From DATLED01 sp035525495 (GTDB lineage: Bacteria; Actinomycetota; Acidimicrobiia; Acidimicrobiales; CADCTF01): a stretch of DNA of 64,000 nt. The notes beneath the pieces were generated by a model. It worked only from the letters and a program-made list of their open reading frames with translations. It had not been told where the DNA came from and made no database searches. A program made the translations under genes and the position numbers. Where the stretch lies: NCBI GenBank assembly GCA_035525495.1, contig DATLED010000084.1, positions 1 through 64,000 on the forward strand. The letters are read 5' to 3'. Positions 1 to 7,492 of the stretch are shown here, in pieces. How positions within the stretch are numbered: the first letter of the stretch is position 1; each line of letters opens with the position of its first letter.

Positions 1-125
1 TCGAGGACTACATCGCCCACCACAACGACGACCCCAAGCCCTTCGTGTGGACCAAGTCCGCCGACGAGATCATCGCCAAGGTCAAGCGCGGACGCGTCGC
101 ACTAGACCAAGCGCGCGCCAATTGA
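1..125 (+). CDS. IS630-type transposase, C-terminal end (partial)
   Basis: The frame opens before the window and ends at the TGA at 123-125. About 40 residues are visible, beginning EDYIAHHND and including KPFVWTKSADEI and KVKRGR. This matches the C-terminal tail of IS630-family DDE transposases, where a stretch like PFVWTKTADEIL lies after the catalytic domain. The DDE residues lie upstream, outside the window, so intactness cannot be judged. No terminal inverted repeat was recognised just downstream, where the grpB-like gene converges on it. It marks the left end as accessory DNA. Confidence 0.72.
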   Translation, partial: EDYIAHHNDDPKPFVWTKSADEIIAKVKRGRVALDQARAN

Positions 126-136
126 AGGACGCACCA

Positions 137-658
137 CTAGAGGCGGCGGTTTTCCTCTCGAGCCTGCGCGAGTAGCCGTTCGACGATCCTCGTCTTTGCG
201 TCGACATACGACCCGCGGTCGTCGTAGAACCGCGTCGCCAACTCACGCTTCTCGTCGGCGTACGCGCAGCGGGCCGACTCGTCACGCCGAAGCAGATCTC
301 GAAACAAGATCCAGTCGTCGAACTCCGCCGCCGGGTACACGCGAAAGTGGACGTGCTGGGCGCGCTCGGCGCCAACGATCTTGCGGACCATCAGGTGGTC
401 CTGATGGAAGCCGTTGCGAAAGTCGTAGCCGAGTGCCTCGAGCGCCTGCCGGCACTCGTAGACGTCGTCGATGGACCGAACGGCGACGGTGATGTCGATG
501 GTCGGCTTCGCGATCAGGCCTGGGACGGAGGTGCTCCCGATGTGTTCGATGAGAAGTGCACGGTCGCCAAGGATCGCTCGCAACACCGACGCGGCTTCCT
601 CGAACATGCGCGGCCAGTCCTCGGAGTACTCGACCAGATCGACCGTGCTCTTGCCCAC
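137..658 (-). CDS. GrpB family protein (nucleotidyltransferase fold)
   Basis: The product is about 173 residues from the GTG at 658. The frame stays open up to 748, but GrpB homology begins only at VDLVEYSEDWP, so the shorter start is preferred, although no clear ribosome binding site supports it. The core IEHIGSTSVPGLIAKPTIDI is the hallmark GSTSVPG...KPxIDI signature of the GrpB/UPF0157 family, which adopts a nucleotidyltransferase fold and is sometimes fused to dephospho-CoA kinase. A second conserved block, HVHFRVYPA then WILFRDLLRR, is present, and the length is normal for the family. The substrate is unknown. It converges on the transposase tail and is divergent from the phosphotransferase gene. 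Confidence 0.85.
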   Translation of the reverse strand: MGKSTVDLVEYSEDWPRMFEEAASVLRAILGDRALLIEHIGSTSVPGLIAKPTIDITVAVRSIDDVYECRQALEALGYDFRNGFHQDHLMVRKIVGAERAQHVHFRVYPAAEFDDWILFRDLLRRDESARCAYADEKRELATRFYDDRGSYVDAKTRIVERLLAQAREENRRL

Positions 659-842
659 CGCCGCAGTCTTGCCCGCGCGGCCGAGCCTGTTCTGGCGCGA
701 GAACCCGGACGCGTCACCGTCGTTCTGGAAGTGACGGAGCTTGAGCACAGTCGGCGGCCCTCCGGAGGCCAGACCGCGTCAGCTCCGGAAGAGTTCAGCC
801 CGGCGCGTCTGCGCTGCACGCGCGCGGGTTCCGCAACGAGGA

Positions 843-1820
843 ATGACACGATGGCCCGGCCGCGTCTTCGACGACAATCCAGCGGTGGTCCACCAGATCC
901 ACCCTGACGAACCCGACACGAGCGAAGCGGTCGTTCGAGCACTGCTCGCCACCGAATGTTCCCAGTGGGCCAACCTCCACCTGCAGCACCTCGACTCCTC
1001 GGGGACCCAAAACGCCGTCTGGCGCGGCAGGATCGACGGGGGCCCTGACCTCGTCGTGCGGCTTCCTCGCCATCCAGGAGCAGCCGAAGGAGCCGCTCTC
1101 GAACACCAACTGCTCCAGCAGCTCGAGGCGACACCCCTCGCCTCGATCGTGTCCATTCCGCAGCTGCTCCACGTCGGAAGTCCCCACGAGCTCTATCCGT
1201 ATCGATGGTCCGTGCTCGCGTGGCTCGACGGCCGCGACGCGTGGACGGCACGCCACGAGATCGACGAGGACTCACCACGCCTCGGTGCCAGGCTCGCGGA
1301 AGTCGTCACCGCCATCGGAGCCCTCGGACACGGACTCCCGGTTCCAAAGCGCGCCGGCGGAGAACGGGGCATCCCGATCCGACCCCACATCGACCTTCTC
1401 CTCGAACAGCTCGACCGCGCCGGTCCAATCGCCGGCGGGCTCGTCGACATCGGGCGTGTGCGCCAGCTCGCCACTGAGGCGTACGAACTGGACGACCCCA
1501 CCACGACCTGCTTCATTCACGACGACCTGATCCCAGGCAATCTGCTCGTCCAGAAAGGCCACCTCACCGCGGTCCTCGACTGGGGCAGCGCCTGCTACGG
1601 CGATCCCGCCCGGGACCTCGCGCCTGCCTGGTCGATCCTCGGACCCAAGGGCCGTCAGGTCTTCCGAGAGATCCTCCTCCCCGACGAGGCCAGCTGGGCC
1701 CGAGGCCGAGTTCTCGAGCTGGGACACGCCGTCGACGCAGTCCTCCACTACCTCCCGAGCCGCCACGTGGTCGGCAACGTTTTCGCTGCAACCCTCAACA
1801 GGATCCTCGCCGACTCCTGA
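843..1820 (+). CDS. Aminoglycoside phosphotransferase (APH) family kinase
   Basis: A 325-residue protein with the protein-kinase-like APH fold. The catalytic loop FIHDDLIPGN holds the Brenner-type Asp and the metal-binding Asn, and the metal-binding Asp follows in VLDWGSACYGDPARDLA. The N-lobe has NAVWRGRIDGGPDLVVRLPR, where the ATP-anchoring basic residue is expected. Such proteins phosphorylate small hydroxylated compounds; antibiotic resistance is only one possibility and nothing here proves it. ATG 843 has GAGG directly in front, with spacing that is too short, so the GTG codons at 885 or 888 are credible alternatives that begin nearer to the usual family N-terminus (HPDEPDTSEAVVRALL). 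Confidence 0.85.
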   Translation: MTRWPGRVFDDNPAVVHQIHPDEPDTSEAVVRALLATECSQWANLHLQHLDSSGTQNAVWRGRIDGGPDLVVRLPRHPGAAEGAALEHQLLQQLEATPLASIVSIPQLLHVGSPHELYPYRWSVLAWLDGRDAWTARHEIDEDSPRLGARLAEVVTAIGALGHGLPVPKRAGGERGIPIRPHIDLLLEQLDRAGPIAGGLVDIGRVRQLATEAYELDDPTTTCFIHDDLIPGNLLVQKGHLTAVLDWGSACYGDPARDLAPAWSILGPKGRQVFREILLPDEASWARGRVLELGHAVDAVLHYLPSRHVVGNVFAATLNRILADS

Positions 1821-2028
1821 ACCCAAGTATTCGAGGCTGCAGGAGCGTTCGTGGCGACGCGTCACTTGGACGAGTCGGCGTCGGTGCCGGCGGTCTGTTG
1901 CGAACTGCCAGCAGCCGGCCCGATCCGGCTGGTCATTCGGTGGCGACCCATCTCTCAACATCGCCGTCGCAACCACAGGTCGGAACGTCATACTGAACCG
2001 CCCATGCGCCTGGCCAGAGGAGAGCACG

Positions 2029-2373
2029 ATGAGCGACGAAGAGGCGACACCTGACACGAAAGGCGTTACGGCGGAGCTGCTCGCAACGGTCGACCTTGGT
2101 CCTGAGATCGAGGGCATGGCAGGACGCCAACTGCGCATGCGCATGTTCACGTTCGAGCCCGGAGCCGTCTTCGGCCCGATGCACGACCATAGAGGCAGAC
2201 CGGGGATCGTCTACATACTGCAGGGCACGATCACTGACCATCGTGATGGAGTCGCGACGGACTACGGGCCGGGGCTGGGCTGGCCCGAAGACAGGAACAC
2301 CAACCACTGGCTTCAGAACCGAGGAACGGTTGCGGCGGTGGAGATTTCGGTCGACCTCTTCACGCAAGAGTGA
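2029..2373 (+). CDS. Cupin domain protein
   Basis: A 114-residue single-domain cupin. The first motif is seen as PGAVFGPMHDHRGRPGIVYILQG, with His residues spaced as in the metal-binding G(X)5HXH region and a following YILQG strand. The second motif is degenerate (NTNHWLQNRGTVAAVEI) but keeps a His. ATG 2029 follows GGAGAG at good spacing. Small cupins of this kind bind a metal or small ligand and may be enzymes or sensors. No specific activity can be assigned. The CoaD-like fragment begins a few bases downstream. Confidence 0.8.
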   Translation: MSDEEATPDTKGVTAELLATVDLGPEIEGMAGRQLRMRMFTFEPGAVFGPMHDHRGRPGIVYILQGTITDHRDGVATDYGPGLGWPEDRNTNHWLQNRGTVAAVEISVDLFTQE

Positions 2374-2380
2374 TCGGGAG

Positions 2381-2690
2381 GTGCCGAAATCGAGAGCACC
2401 AGACCCGCTGGAACAGGGCGCGAGCCCGGGTCGGGTTGCCGACCCCCGGGTGATCGCGCTGTACACAGGGTCCTTCGATCCCATCCACGCAGGTCACGTA
2501 GCACTCGTCACGCAGTCGTCACGGTTGTTCGATGAGGTCGTGGTCGCGGTACTGGGAAATCCTGCGATTGTGGGCCTCTTCACCAAACAGGAACGAGTCG
2601 AGCTCGTGGCGGCGTGTGTCGCCATACGCCCGCACGGTCCGCTGGCCATAGCCTGGATCACCTTTCATTGCGGAGAGAGAGGTTCGGTTG
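2381..2690 (+). pseudogene. Truncated CoaD-like nucleotidyltransferase fragment
   Basis: From about 2450 the frame encodes VIALYTGSFDPIHAGH, followed by LFDEVVVAVLGNP and LFTKQERVELV. This is the N-terminal third of phosphopantetheine adenylyltransferase and related HIGH-type nucleotidyltransferases: the GSFDPxHxGH nucleotide-binding motif and the next helix and strand. Similarity is lost after about 65 residues (past AIRPHGP), and the frame runs straight into the translation start of the cyclase gene. CoaD is normally about 160 residues, so two thirds are missing. GTG 2381 or 2450 could start it. It is most simply a decaying fragment, and a functional coaD should lie elsewhere in the genome. 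Confidence 0.62.
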
Positions 2691-5600
2691 GCATCGCTGT
2701 CCACGGTCTCCATCCTGTTCTGCGATCTGGTCGGATCGACCGAGCTCATGACGCGGGTCGGAGACATCGCGGCCGACGACATCCGCCGCTCCTGCTTCGC
2801 CGCCTGGCGGCGGGCCCTCGCTGGGCACCGCGGCACGGAGGTGAAGGTGACGGGCGACGGCCTCATGGCCTCCTTCGCGAGTGCCACCGAGGCCGTCGAG
2901 TGCGGCGCCGCCCTCCAGGAGGAGACCGCTCGCCTTGACAGCGAGCGCCCCGACTTCGGGTTGACCCTCCGCGTCGGCCTCAGCTCCGGCGACGCTTCCT
3001 TCGACGACGGCGACTGGTACGGCATGCCCGTGGTGGAGGCCGCCCGCCTCTGCGCGGCCGCCGACCCGGGGCAGGTGCTCGCGGCCGAGATCGTGAGCAT
3101 CCTCGCCCGGTCGCGTTCGCCCCGCACCTTCCTCGATGCCGGCGACTACACACTGAAAGGGCTCCCGGGGCCGCTTCGGGCGGTGGCGGTGGGCTGGGAG
3201 CCGCCTCAGCCCCCGCCGCAGGTACCACTCCCCCGTGGGCTCACCCGTCCGAGCAACGCCTTTTCGTTCTTCGTCGGCCGGCATGACGAGCTGCAGCGGG
3301 TGTTGCGGGGGTGGAAGGAGGTCGTCGCCGGCGAGCGGCGTTGCTACTTCGTGGCCGGCGAACCCGGCATCGGCAAGACGACCCTCGTCACCGAAGCGGC
3401 CCGGGTCGCGTTCGGCGAGGGCGCCACCGTCCTCTACGGCCGGTGCGATCAGGAGCTGTCGGCGCCGTTCCAACCGTTCGCCGAGGCGCTGCGGGGACTG
3501 CTCACCACGGCCGACCCGCGCCTCCTGGAGCCGGCGGGTCCCCACCTGCGGGAGGTGGCCCGCCTCGTCCCGGCCCTTCGGGAGCTCGTGCCCGACCTCC
3601 CGGCGCCGGCGGCGGCCCAACCCGATGTCGAGCGTCAGCTGCTCTTCGAGGCTGTCGCTGGAGTCCTCGGCACCTTCGGACCGGCCGTGCTCGTGCTGGA
3701 CGACCTCCACTGGGCGACGAAGCCGACCTTGTTGCTCCTGCGCCACCTCCTCCTCGACGCGACTTGCGAACCGCTGCTGGTCCTCGCCACCTACCGCGAC
3801 ACCGACCTGTCGAGGTCGCATCCGCTGGCCGGCATGTTGGCTGACCTGCGGCGTGCCGACGCTGCCCGGCGCATTCCGCTGCGGGGGCTCACCCGCGACG
3901 AAGGGACCGCCTTCGTCGAGTCCGCCGCCGGGCACGGGCTCGAGGCGAGCGCGCAGCGGCTGGCCGAGGGGATGCACGAGCTCACCTCCGGGAACCCCCT
4001 CTTCCTTCGCGAGGTGCTGTCCCACCTGGTCGACACCGGCGTCGTCTACCTGCGGGAGGGGCGATGGGTCACCGATGTCGTCGACGTCGACATCGAGCTG
4101 CTCGGACTGCCTGAAGGGGTGCGGGACGCTATCTCGAGGCGGCTCTCGGCGCTCTCGGATCAGGCCAACGAGGTGCTGCGGGTGGCGGCGGTCGTCGGCC
4201 CCACCTTCGAGCTTCGCGTGCTCGGCCGCATGCCCGAGTTCGTGGGAGGCGGCGTCGTCGACGCCCTCGACGAGGTGCTGGCCACCGGCCTCATCGATGA
4301 AGGCGACGGACCCGGCAGCTACCAGTTCGTCCACGCCCTCGTGCGTCAAACCCTCCTCGACGAGCTCACGTCCGCTCGGCGCATGCGCCTGCACCGCCAC
4401 GTGGCAGAGGTGACGGAGGCGCAGCCCGACGCGGGCGAGCGAGTCGAGCGGTTGGCGTATCACTACGCCGAGGCCGCGCTCGACGGCTGCGCGGACAAGG
4501 CGGCCGACTACGCCCTTGCGGCGGCCCACCACGCCCACGATCGGGCCTCGCCGGAAGAAGCGCTCGGGTTCGCGAAGCGGGCGCTGGAGGTGCTCGACCT
4601 CGCCGGGCTCGTCGACCACGGCAGGCGCGCCGATCTCTGCCTGGCGGTGGGCCGCGCGAGTGACGACTTCGCCGTCGCCCGCATGGCGCTCCGTCGGGCC
4701 GCGGAACTCGCGCGGGCGTCCGGTGACAGCCGCCACCTCGCCGAAGCGGCGATCCGCCTCAACCGCCTCACGATCCTCGGCCGGGAGGACGAGGAGACAG
4801 AGGCGTTGCTGGTGGAGGCGCTCGAGACGGCCGAGGACGCCACCGTGCGTTGTGGGGTGATGTCATGCCTCGCCCTGTACCGGTACCGCGCCGGCTCGGG
4901 CCGGGGCGCCGACCTGGCCGAGGAGGCGCTCGCAGAGGCACGGCGCCTCGGTGACCACGGCGCCCTGGTGGCCGCCATGTGGGCGCGGGTGATCGTGCTC
5001 ACCGGCTCGCCGGACCTGGCGCAGCGTCGTCACCTCATCGACGAGGTCACCTCCGCCGTTCTCTCGGCCGCGGAGGACGAAGGGACCGCGCACTCAGCCG
5101 CGACGTGGGGACCGGACGTCTACAGCCACGATGTCAACCTCTATCGCGGCATCGTGCGTCTCCAGGCAGGCGACCGCGAGGGCTACGACCGCTATGCCGA
5201 GGCGTTTCTCGCCTCCCCCCATGCCCGCAGCCGCCGCGACAGCGAGGTCATCCGCACGCTCGTCGCCATGCTGGAGGGCCGGCTCGGCGAGGCCGAGGCC
5301 TTGATCGAGGCGGGCCTCGCCCACCAGAACGAGCGCGTCGGCGAGCTCAACAGCTTCCTCGTCCAGTTCATGCTCCTTCGGCGCGAGCAGGGCCGGTGGG
5401 ACGAGATCCACGACGCGCTCGCGGCAGCCGCTCAGGGCAACCCCAGTCTGGTCGCCTTCGAAGCGGCGCTGGCGACGGCCGAGGCCGAGTCGGGTCGGGT
5501 CGCCGACGCGGCGGCGCGTTTGCGTGCGTTGGTCAGCGAGGGGCTTCCCAGGGTGCCGAGGGACTCGCTCTTCCCAACGGTCCTGGCCTTCCTCAGCACC

Positions 5601-5999
5601 GCCGCCGCCGCCCTCGACGACGCCGATGCAGCCACCGCCCTGCTCCCCCACGTCGCGGCGTATCGGGGTCAGGTGCTGACGATCTCGGGCTGGCTCGCCG
5701 CCCTTGGTTCGGCCGACCGTCTGGAGGCCATGCTCCTCACGGTCCTCGCCCGCTACGACGAAGCGGAGGAACGCTTCGCGTCGGCACGTGACCTCGAGCG
5801 GCGCATCCGCTCCGAACCCTTCGTGGCCCGTACCGAAGTGGCCCACGCGGCGATGCTCTTGCGCCGGCGGGGCCCCGGCGACGAACCGCGCGCCCGGGCG
5901 CTCCTCGTCGGCGCAGGAGCCGTCGCCACCCGTCTCGGCCTCGACGGGGTACGTCGCGAGGCCGCGGCCCTCGACGCCCGCACCCTCGAGCGTCGGTAG
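2688..5999 (+). CDS. Class III nucleotide cyclase / AAA ATPase / TPR-like regulatory protein
   Basis: A 1103-residue multidomain protein. Residues 5-170 are a class III cyclase domain with metal-binding D13 (FCDLVGS) and D57 (KVTGDG). At the position of the usual transition-state Asn there is Glu (PVVEAARLC), a variant seen in this cyclase-ATPase group. Residues 194-350 form an AAA/STAND-like ATPase with Walker A GEPGIGKTT (224-232) and Walker B VLVLDDLHW (about 335-343). The remaining 700 residues are Ala-rich helical repeats, TPR-like. The start is TTG 2688, chosen because GGAGAGAGAGG precedes it and the cyclase domain begins at once. No membrane segment is seen. It probably acts as a cytoplasmic signalling protein making cAMP or related nucleotides, or as an ATPase switch if the cyclase is weak. 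Confidence 0.88.
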   Translation: MASLSTVSILFCDLVGSTELMTRVGDIAADDIRRSCFAAWRRALAGHRGTEVKVTGDGLMASFASATEAVECGAALQEETARLDSERPDFGLTLRVGLSSGDASFDDGDWYGMPVVEAARLCAAADPGQVLAAEIVSILARSRSPRTFLDAGDYTLKGLPGPLRAVAVGWEPPQPPPQVPLPRGLTRPSNAFSFFVGRHDELQRVLRGWKEVVAGERRCYFVAGEPGIGKTTLVTEAARVAFGEGATVLYGRCDQELSAPFQPFAEALRGLLTTADPRLLEPAGPHLREVARLVPALRELVPDLPAPAAAQPDVERQLLFEAVAGVLGTFGPAVLVLDDLHWATKPTLLLLRHLLLDATCEPLLVLATYRDTDLSRSHPLAGMLADLRRADAARRIPLRGLTRDEGTAFVESAAGHGLEASAQRLAEGMHELTSGNPLFLREVLSHLVDTGVVYLREGRWVTDVVDVDIELLGLPEGVRDAISRRLSALSDQANEVLRVAAVVGPTFELRVLGRMPEFVGGGVVDALDEVLATGLIDEGDGPGSYQFVHALVRQTLLDELTSARRMRLHRHVAEVTEAQPDAGERVERLAYHYAEAALDGCADKAADYALAAAHHAHDRASPEEALGFAKRALEVLDLAGLVDHGRRADLCLAVGRASDDFAVARMALRRAAELARASGDSRHLAEAAIRLNRLTILGREDEETEALLVEALETAEDATVRCGVMSCLALYRYRAGSGRGADLAEEALAEARRLGDHGALVAAMWARVIVLTGSPDLAQRRHLIDEVTSAVLSAAEDEGTAHSAATWGPDVYSHDVNLYRGIVRLQAGDREGYDRYAEAFLASPHARSRRDSEVIRTLVAMLEGRLGEAEALIEAGLAHQNERVGELNSFLVQFMLLRREQGRWDEIHDALAAAAQGNPSLVAFEAALATAEAESGRVADAAARLRALVSEGLPRVPRDSLFPTVLAFLSTAAAALDDADAATALLPHVAAYRGQVLTISGWLAALGSADRLEAMLLTVLARYDEAEERFASARDLERRIRSEPFVARTEVAHAAMLLRRRGPGDEPRARALLVGAGAVATRLGLDGVRREAAALDARTLERR

Positions 6000-6159
6000 G
6001 CGCGGCCCGGACGGCCCCCTGATTTCCTCAGCTTCTTCGATCGAGGCGTCGACCTCGGGTCGAACGGCCTCGACGACTCGCAGGACTCTGAGGGGCTGCG
6101 GGGATGGGCCGGTCTCTGAGCGGGTCACTTTGCCGTGGCCTGTCCAGAACGGCAACGCC
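6000..6159. other. Intergenic DNA with no recognised feature
   Basis: No start with convincing coding signal, hairpin terminator or repeat was seen between the cyclase stop and the TetR remnant. Open frames on both strands here are short extensions of shadows. Confidence 0.4.
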
Positions 6160-6345
6160 CGCCGCGATCGACTACGTCGCCGATGGACACGGGAGAGTCC
6201 TAGTCGGCGAGGTCGCGGTCTTGGGCGCGTATCGGAGCGGACGGTCTACGACCACTTCGGCTCCGTGGAGGGACTCTCGGAAGCGGTGAGCGAACATCTT
6301 GCGGAGGTCGTGCGTACCGGACCCGCCGTACTCGGATGCCGTTCG
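6160..6345 (+). pseudogene. Frameshifted TetR-family N-terminal remnant
   Basis: Two adjacent frames together give a TetR DNA-binding region. One frame reads AIDYVADGHGRVLVGEVAVLGA (6164-6229). The next, from about 6220, reads GRVSERTVYDHFGSVEGL and then SEAVSEHLAEVV. The combined order GEVA..G-VSERTVYDHFGS-EGL matches the TetR helix-turn-helix, where VS..TVY.HFGSKEGL is highly conserved. A shift near 6222 breaks it, and no ligand-binding domain of normal length follows. The gene is therefore regarded as decayed. The strand is the same as the cyclase gene. Confidence 0.55.
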
Positions 6346-6464
6346 CAATCCGAGCAGGGGCGGCCCACCTTGCGGTGCGCGACCGGTCAGATCCGAGTCG
6401 GGCCAATTCGCCGTTGTCCTCACTCGTCGCGGACAGCGCGGGGTGGGCACGAGGAGCGGGTAGA

Positions 6465-7001
6465 TCAGCTCGCAAGTCCTGCGGCGCGCGCTGCGGCCAG
6501 CCACCGATCGGGTGGTTGCGAGAATGGCGCTTTCCCTTGCGCCACTGCCGCGAGGACCGCCTCGCCGGTGGCCCGCGCGGCACCGACAACTTCCCGCGGG
6601 TAATGCAGCGTCAGAGCATGGAGCTCAAGTTCGTCTTCGTCGTCCAGGAGCACCTCGCCACTGCTCCGCCGAATGACGTCGAGGTCCAGGTCGACGATGC
6701 GAACGGTTCCGCCACCGACCCATCGAGGCGGCTGGATGATGTCGACGTACAGGTCGATGTCGATCTCCTCGTTGTCGCGCATCCATGTCGCGATCCACCA
6801 CTGATCGCCACGGGGAAGCAACGTCAGGAAGCTCACCGGCAGCGGCGTCGGTCCGTGCTCGGCATAGCTCGCCGCCGCTCCCCGCGCGGCATACAGCCAG
6901 GTGCCATCGGCGTCCTCACCGAGGCGGACCATCGGTGTACTGCGGTACGGGGTATCCGGCCACTTTCGCCAATCGAACAGAACCTCGTCACCCGATGCCA
7001 C
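6465..7001 (-). CDS. DUF402 domain-containing protein
   Basis: A 178-residue protein. The centre shows the DUF402 signature: a Trp/aromatic-rich strand set (WIATWMRDNEEIDIDLYVDI), then VRIVDLDLDVIR and LLDDEDELELHAL, an acidic stretch near the C-terminus of the domain. DUF402 proteins include FAU-1/YgaC-like beta-barrel proteins and nucleotide phosphatases that use carboxylates to bind Mg2+. The conserved acidic residues are visible, but activity is not established for this branch. ATG 7001 is the most upstream sensible start. It stands alone between two remnant-bearing intergenic regions. Confidence 0.82.
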   Translation of the reverse strand: MASGDEVLFDWRKWPDTPYRSTPMVRLGEDADGTWLYAARGAAASYAEHGPTPLPVSFLTLLPRGDQWWIATWMRDNEEIDIDLYVDIIQPPRWVGGGTVRIVDLDLDVIRRSSGEVLLDDEDELELHALTLHYPREVVGAARATGEAVLAAVAQGKAPFSQPPDRWLAAARAAGLAS

Positions 7002-7318
7002 GTCCCATCATTGCGACTGCGCCGACGACCTGCACCGACTCTCACCGAGCGAGCGAGAGCCTCGTACCGATCTGTGGTTCGTTTTCAGCGCCGATGACCC
7101 GGGGGGTGCTATCCACCTACCCTGCAACGACTCCAGTTCCATCAACACAATCGAGCTGTCCGCGAGACCGGGGCAACTTCACCCCGGAATGAGCGCGGTG
7201 AGGGTGGTGGACGGGGCACGGCTTCTCCTTGGGTTCGGGCCAGGAGGGAGCGTGCGATTTGGGACTCTCGGACTCGCTCCCGAGTCCTCGAACGAGGTCC
7301 TCTCCGCCGATTTCACGA
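7002..7318. other. Intergenic DNA with no recognised gene
   Basis: About 320 bases upstream of the DUF402 gene. Short open frames occur on both strands but none shows a recognisable domain or a ribosome binding site. A loose inverted repeat (GGACTC...GAGTCC, about 7261-7285) is present but too weak to call a terminator. The promoter of the DUF402 gene should lie in its left part. Confidence 0.4.
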
Positions 7319-7470
7319 ACCGTGGCGTCGAAGTGCCTGCGCAACGCCAGTCGGCTCGGACACGCCGTCGAGACCATCTTTTCGACGTACGCCAAGGTGC
7401 TTCCGGCGGATGACGACCGGGTGCGTACGATCGTCGATGCGTCACTCGGCGGATCCGCTGAGGACCGGCT
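7319..7470 (+). pseudogene. Tyrosine recombinase/integrase C-terminal remnant
   Basis: From about 7352 the frame reads RLGHAVETIFSTYAKVLPAD, followed by DDRVRTIVDASLGG. This matches the last part of phage/actinobacterial tyrosine integrases: the box with LGH (catalytic His/Trp region), 9-12 residues later the nucleophile Tyr in TYAxVL, and then a short helix. The rest of the catalytic domain (Arg and box I) is not present upstream in any frame. No stop separates it from the mannosidase frame, which is chance in this GC-rich DNA. It marks a lost integrated element. Confidence 0.6.
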
Positions 7471-7492
7471 GAGACCGAGGCGGAAGGACGAG

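Noticed and set aside
1821..2028. Search for a gene between the phosphotransferase and the cupin
   Set aside because: The 67-codon frame at 1851-2054 overlaps the cupin start, has no domain and looks like random Arg-rich translation.
2658..4736. 692-codon minus-strand open frame
   Set aside because: Antisense shadow of the cyclase/AAA gene with biased composition.
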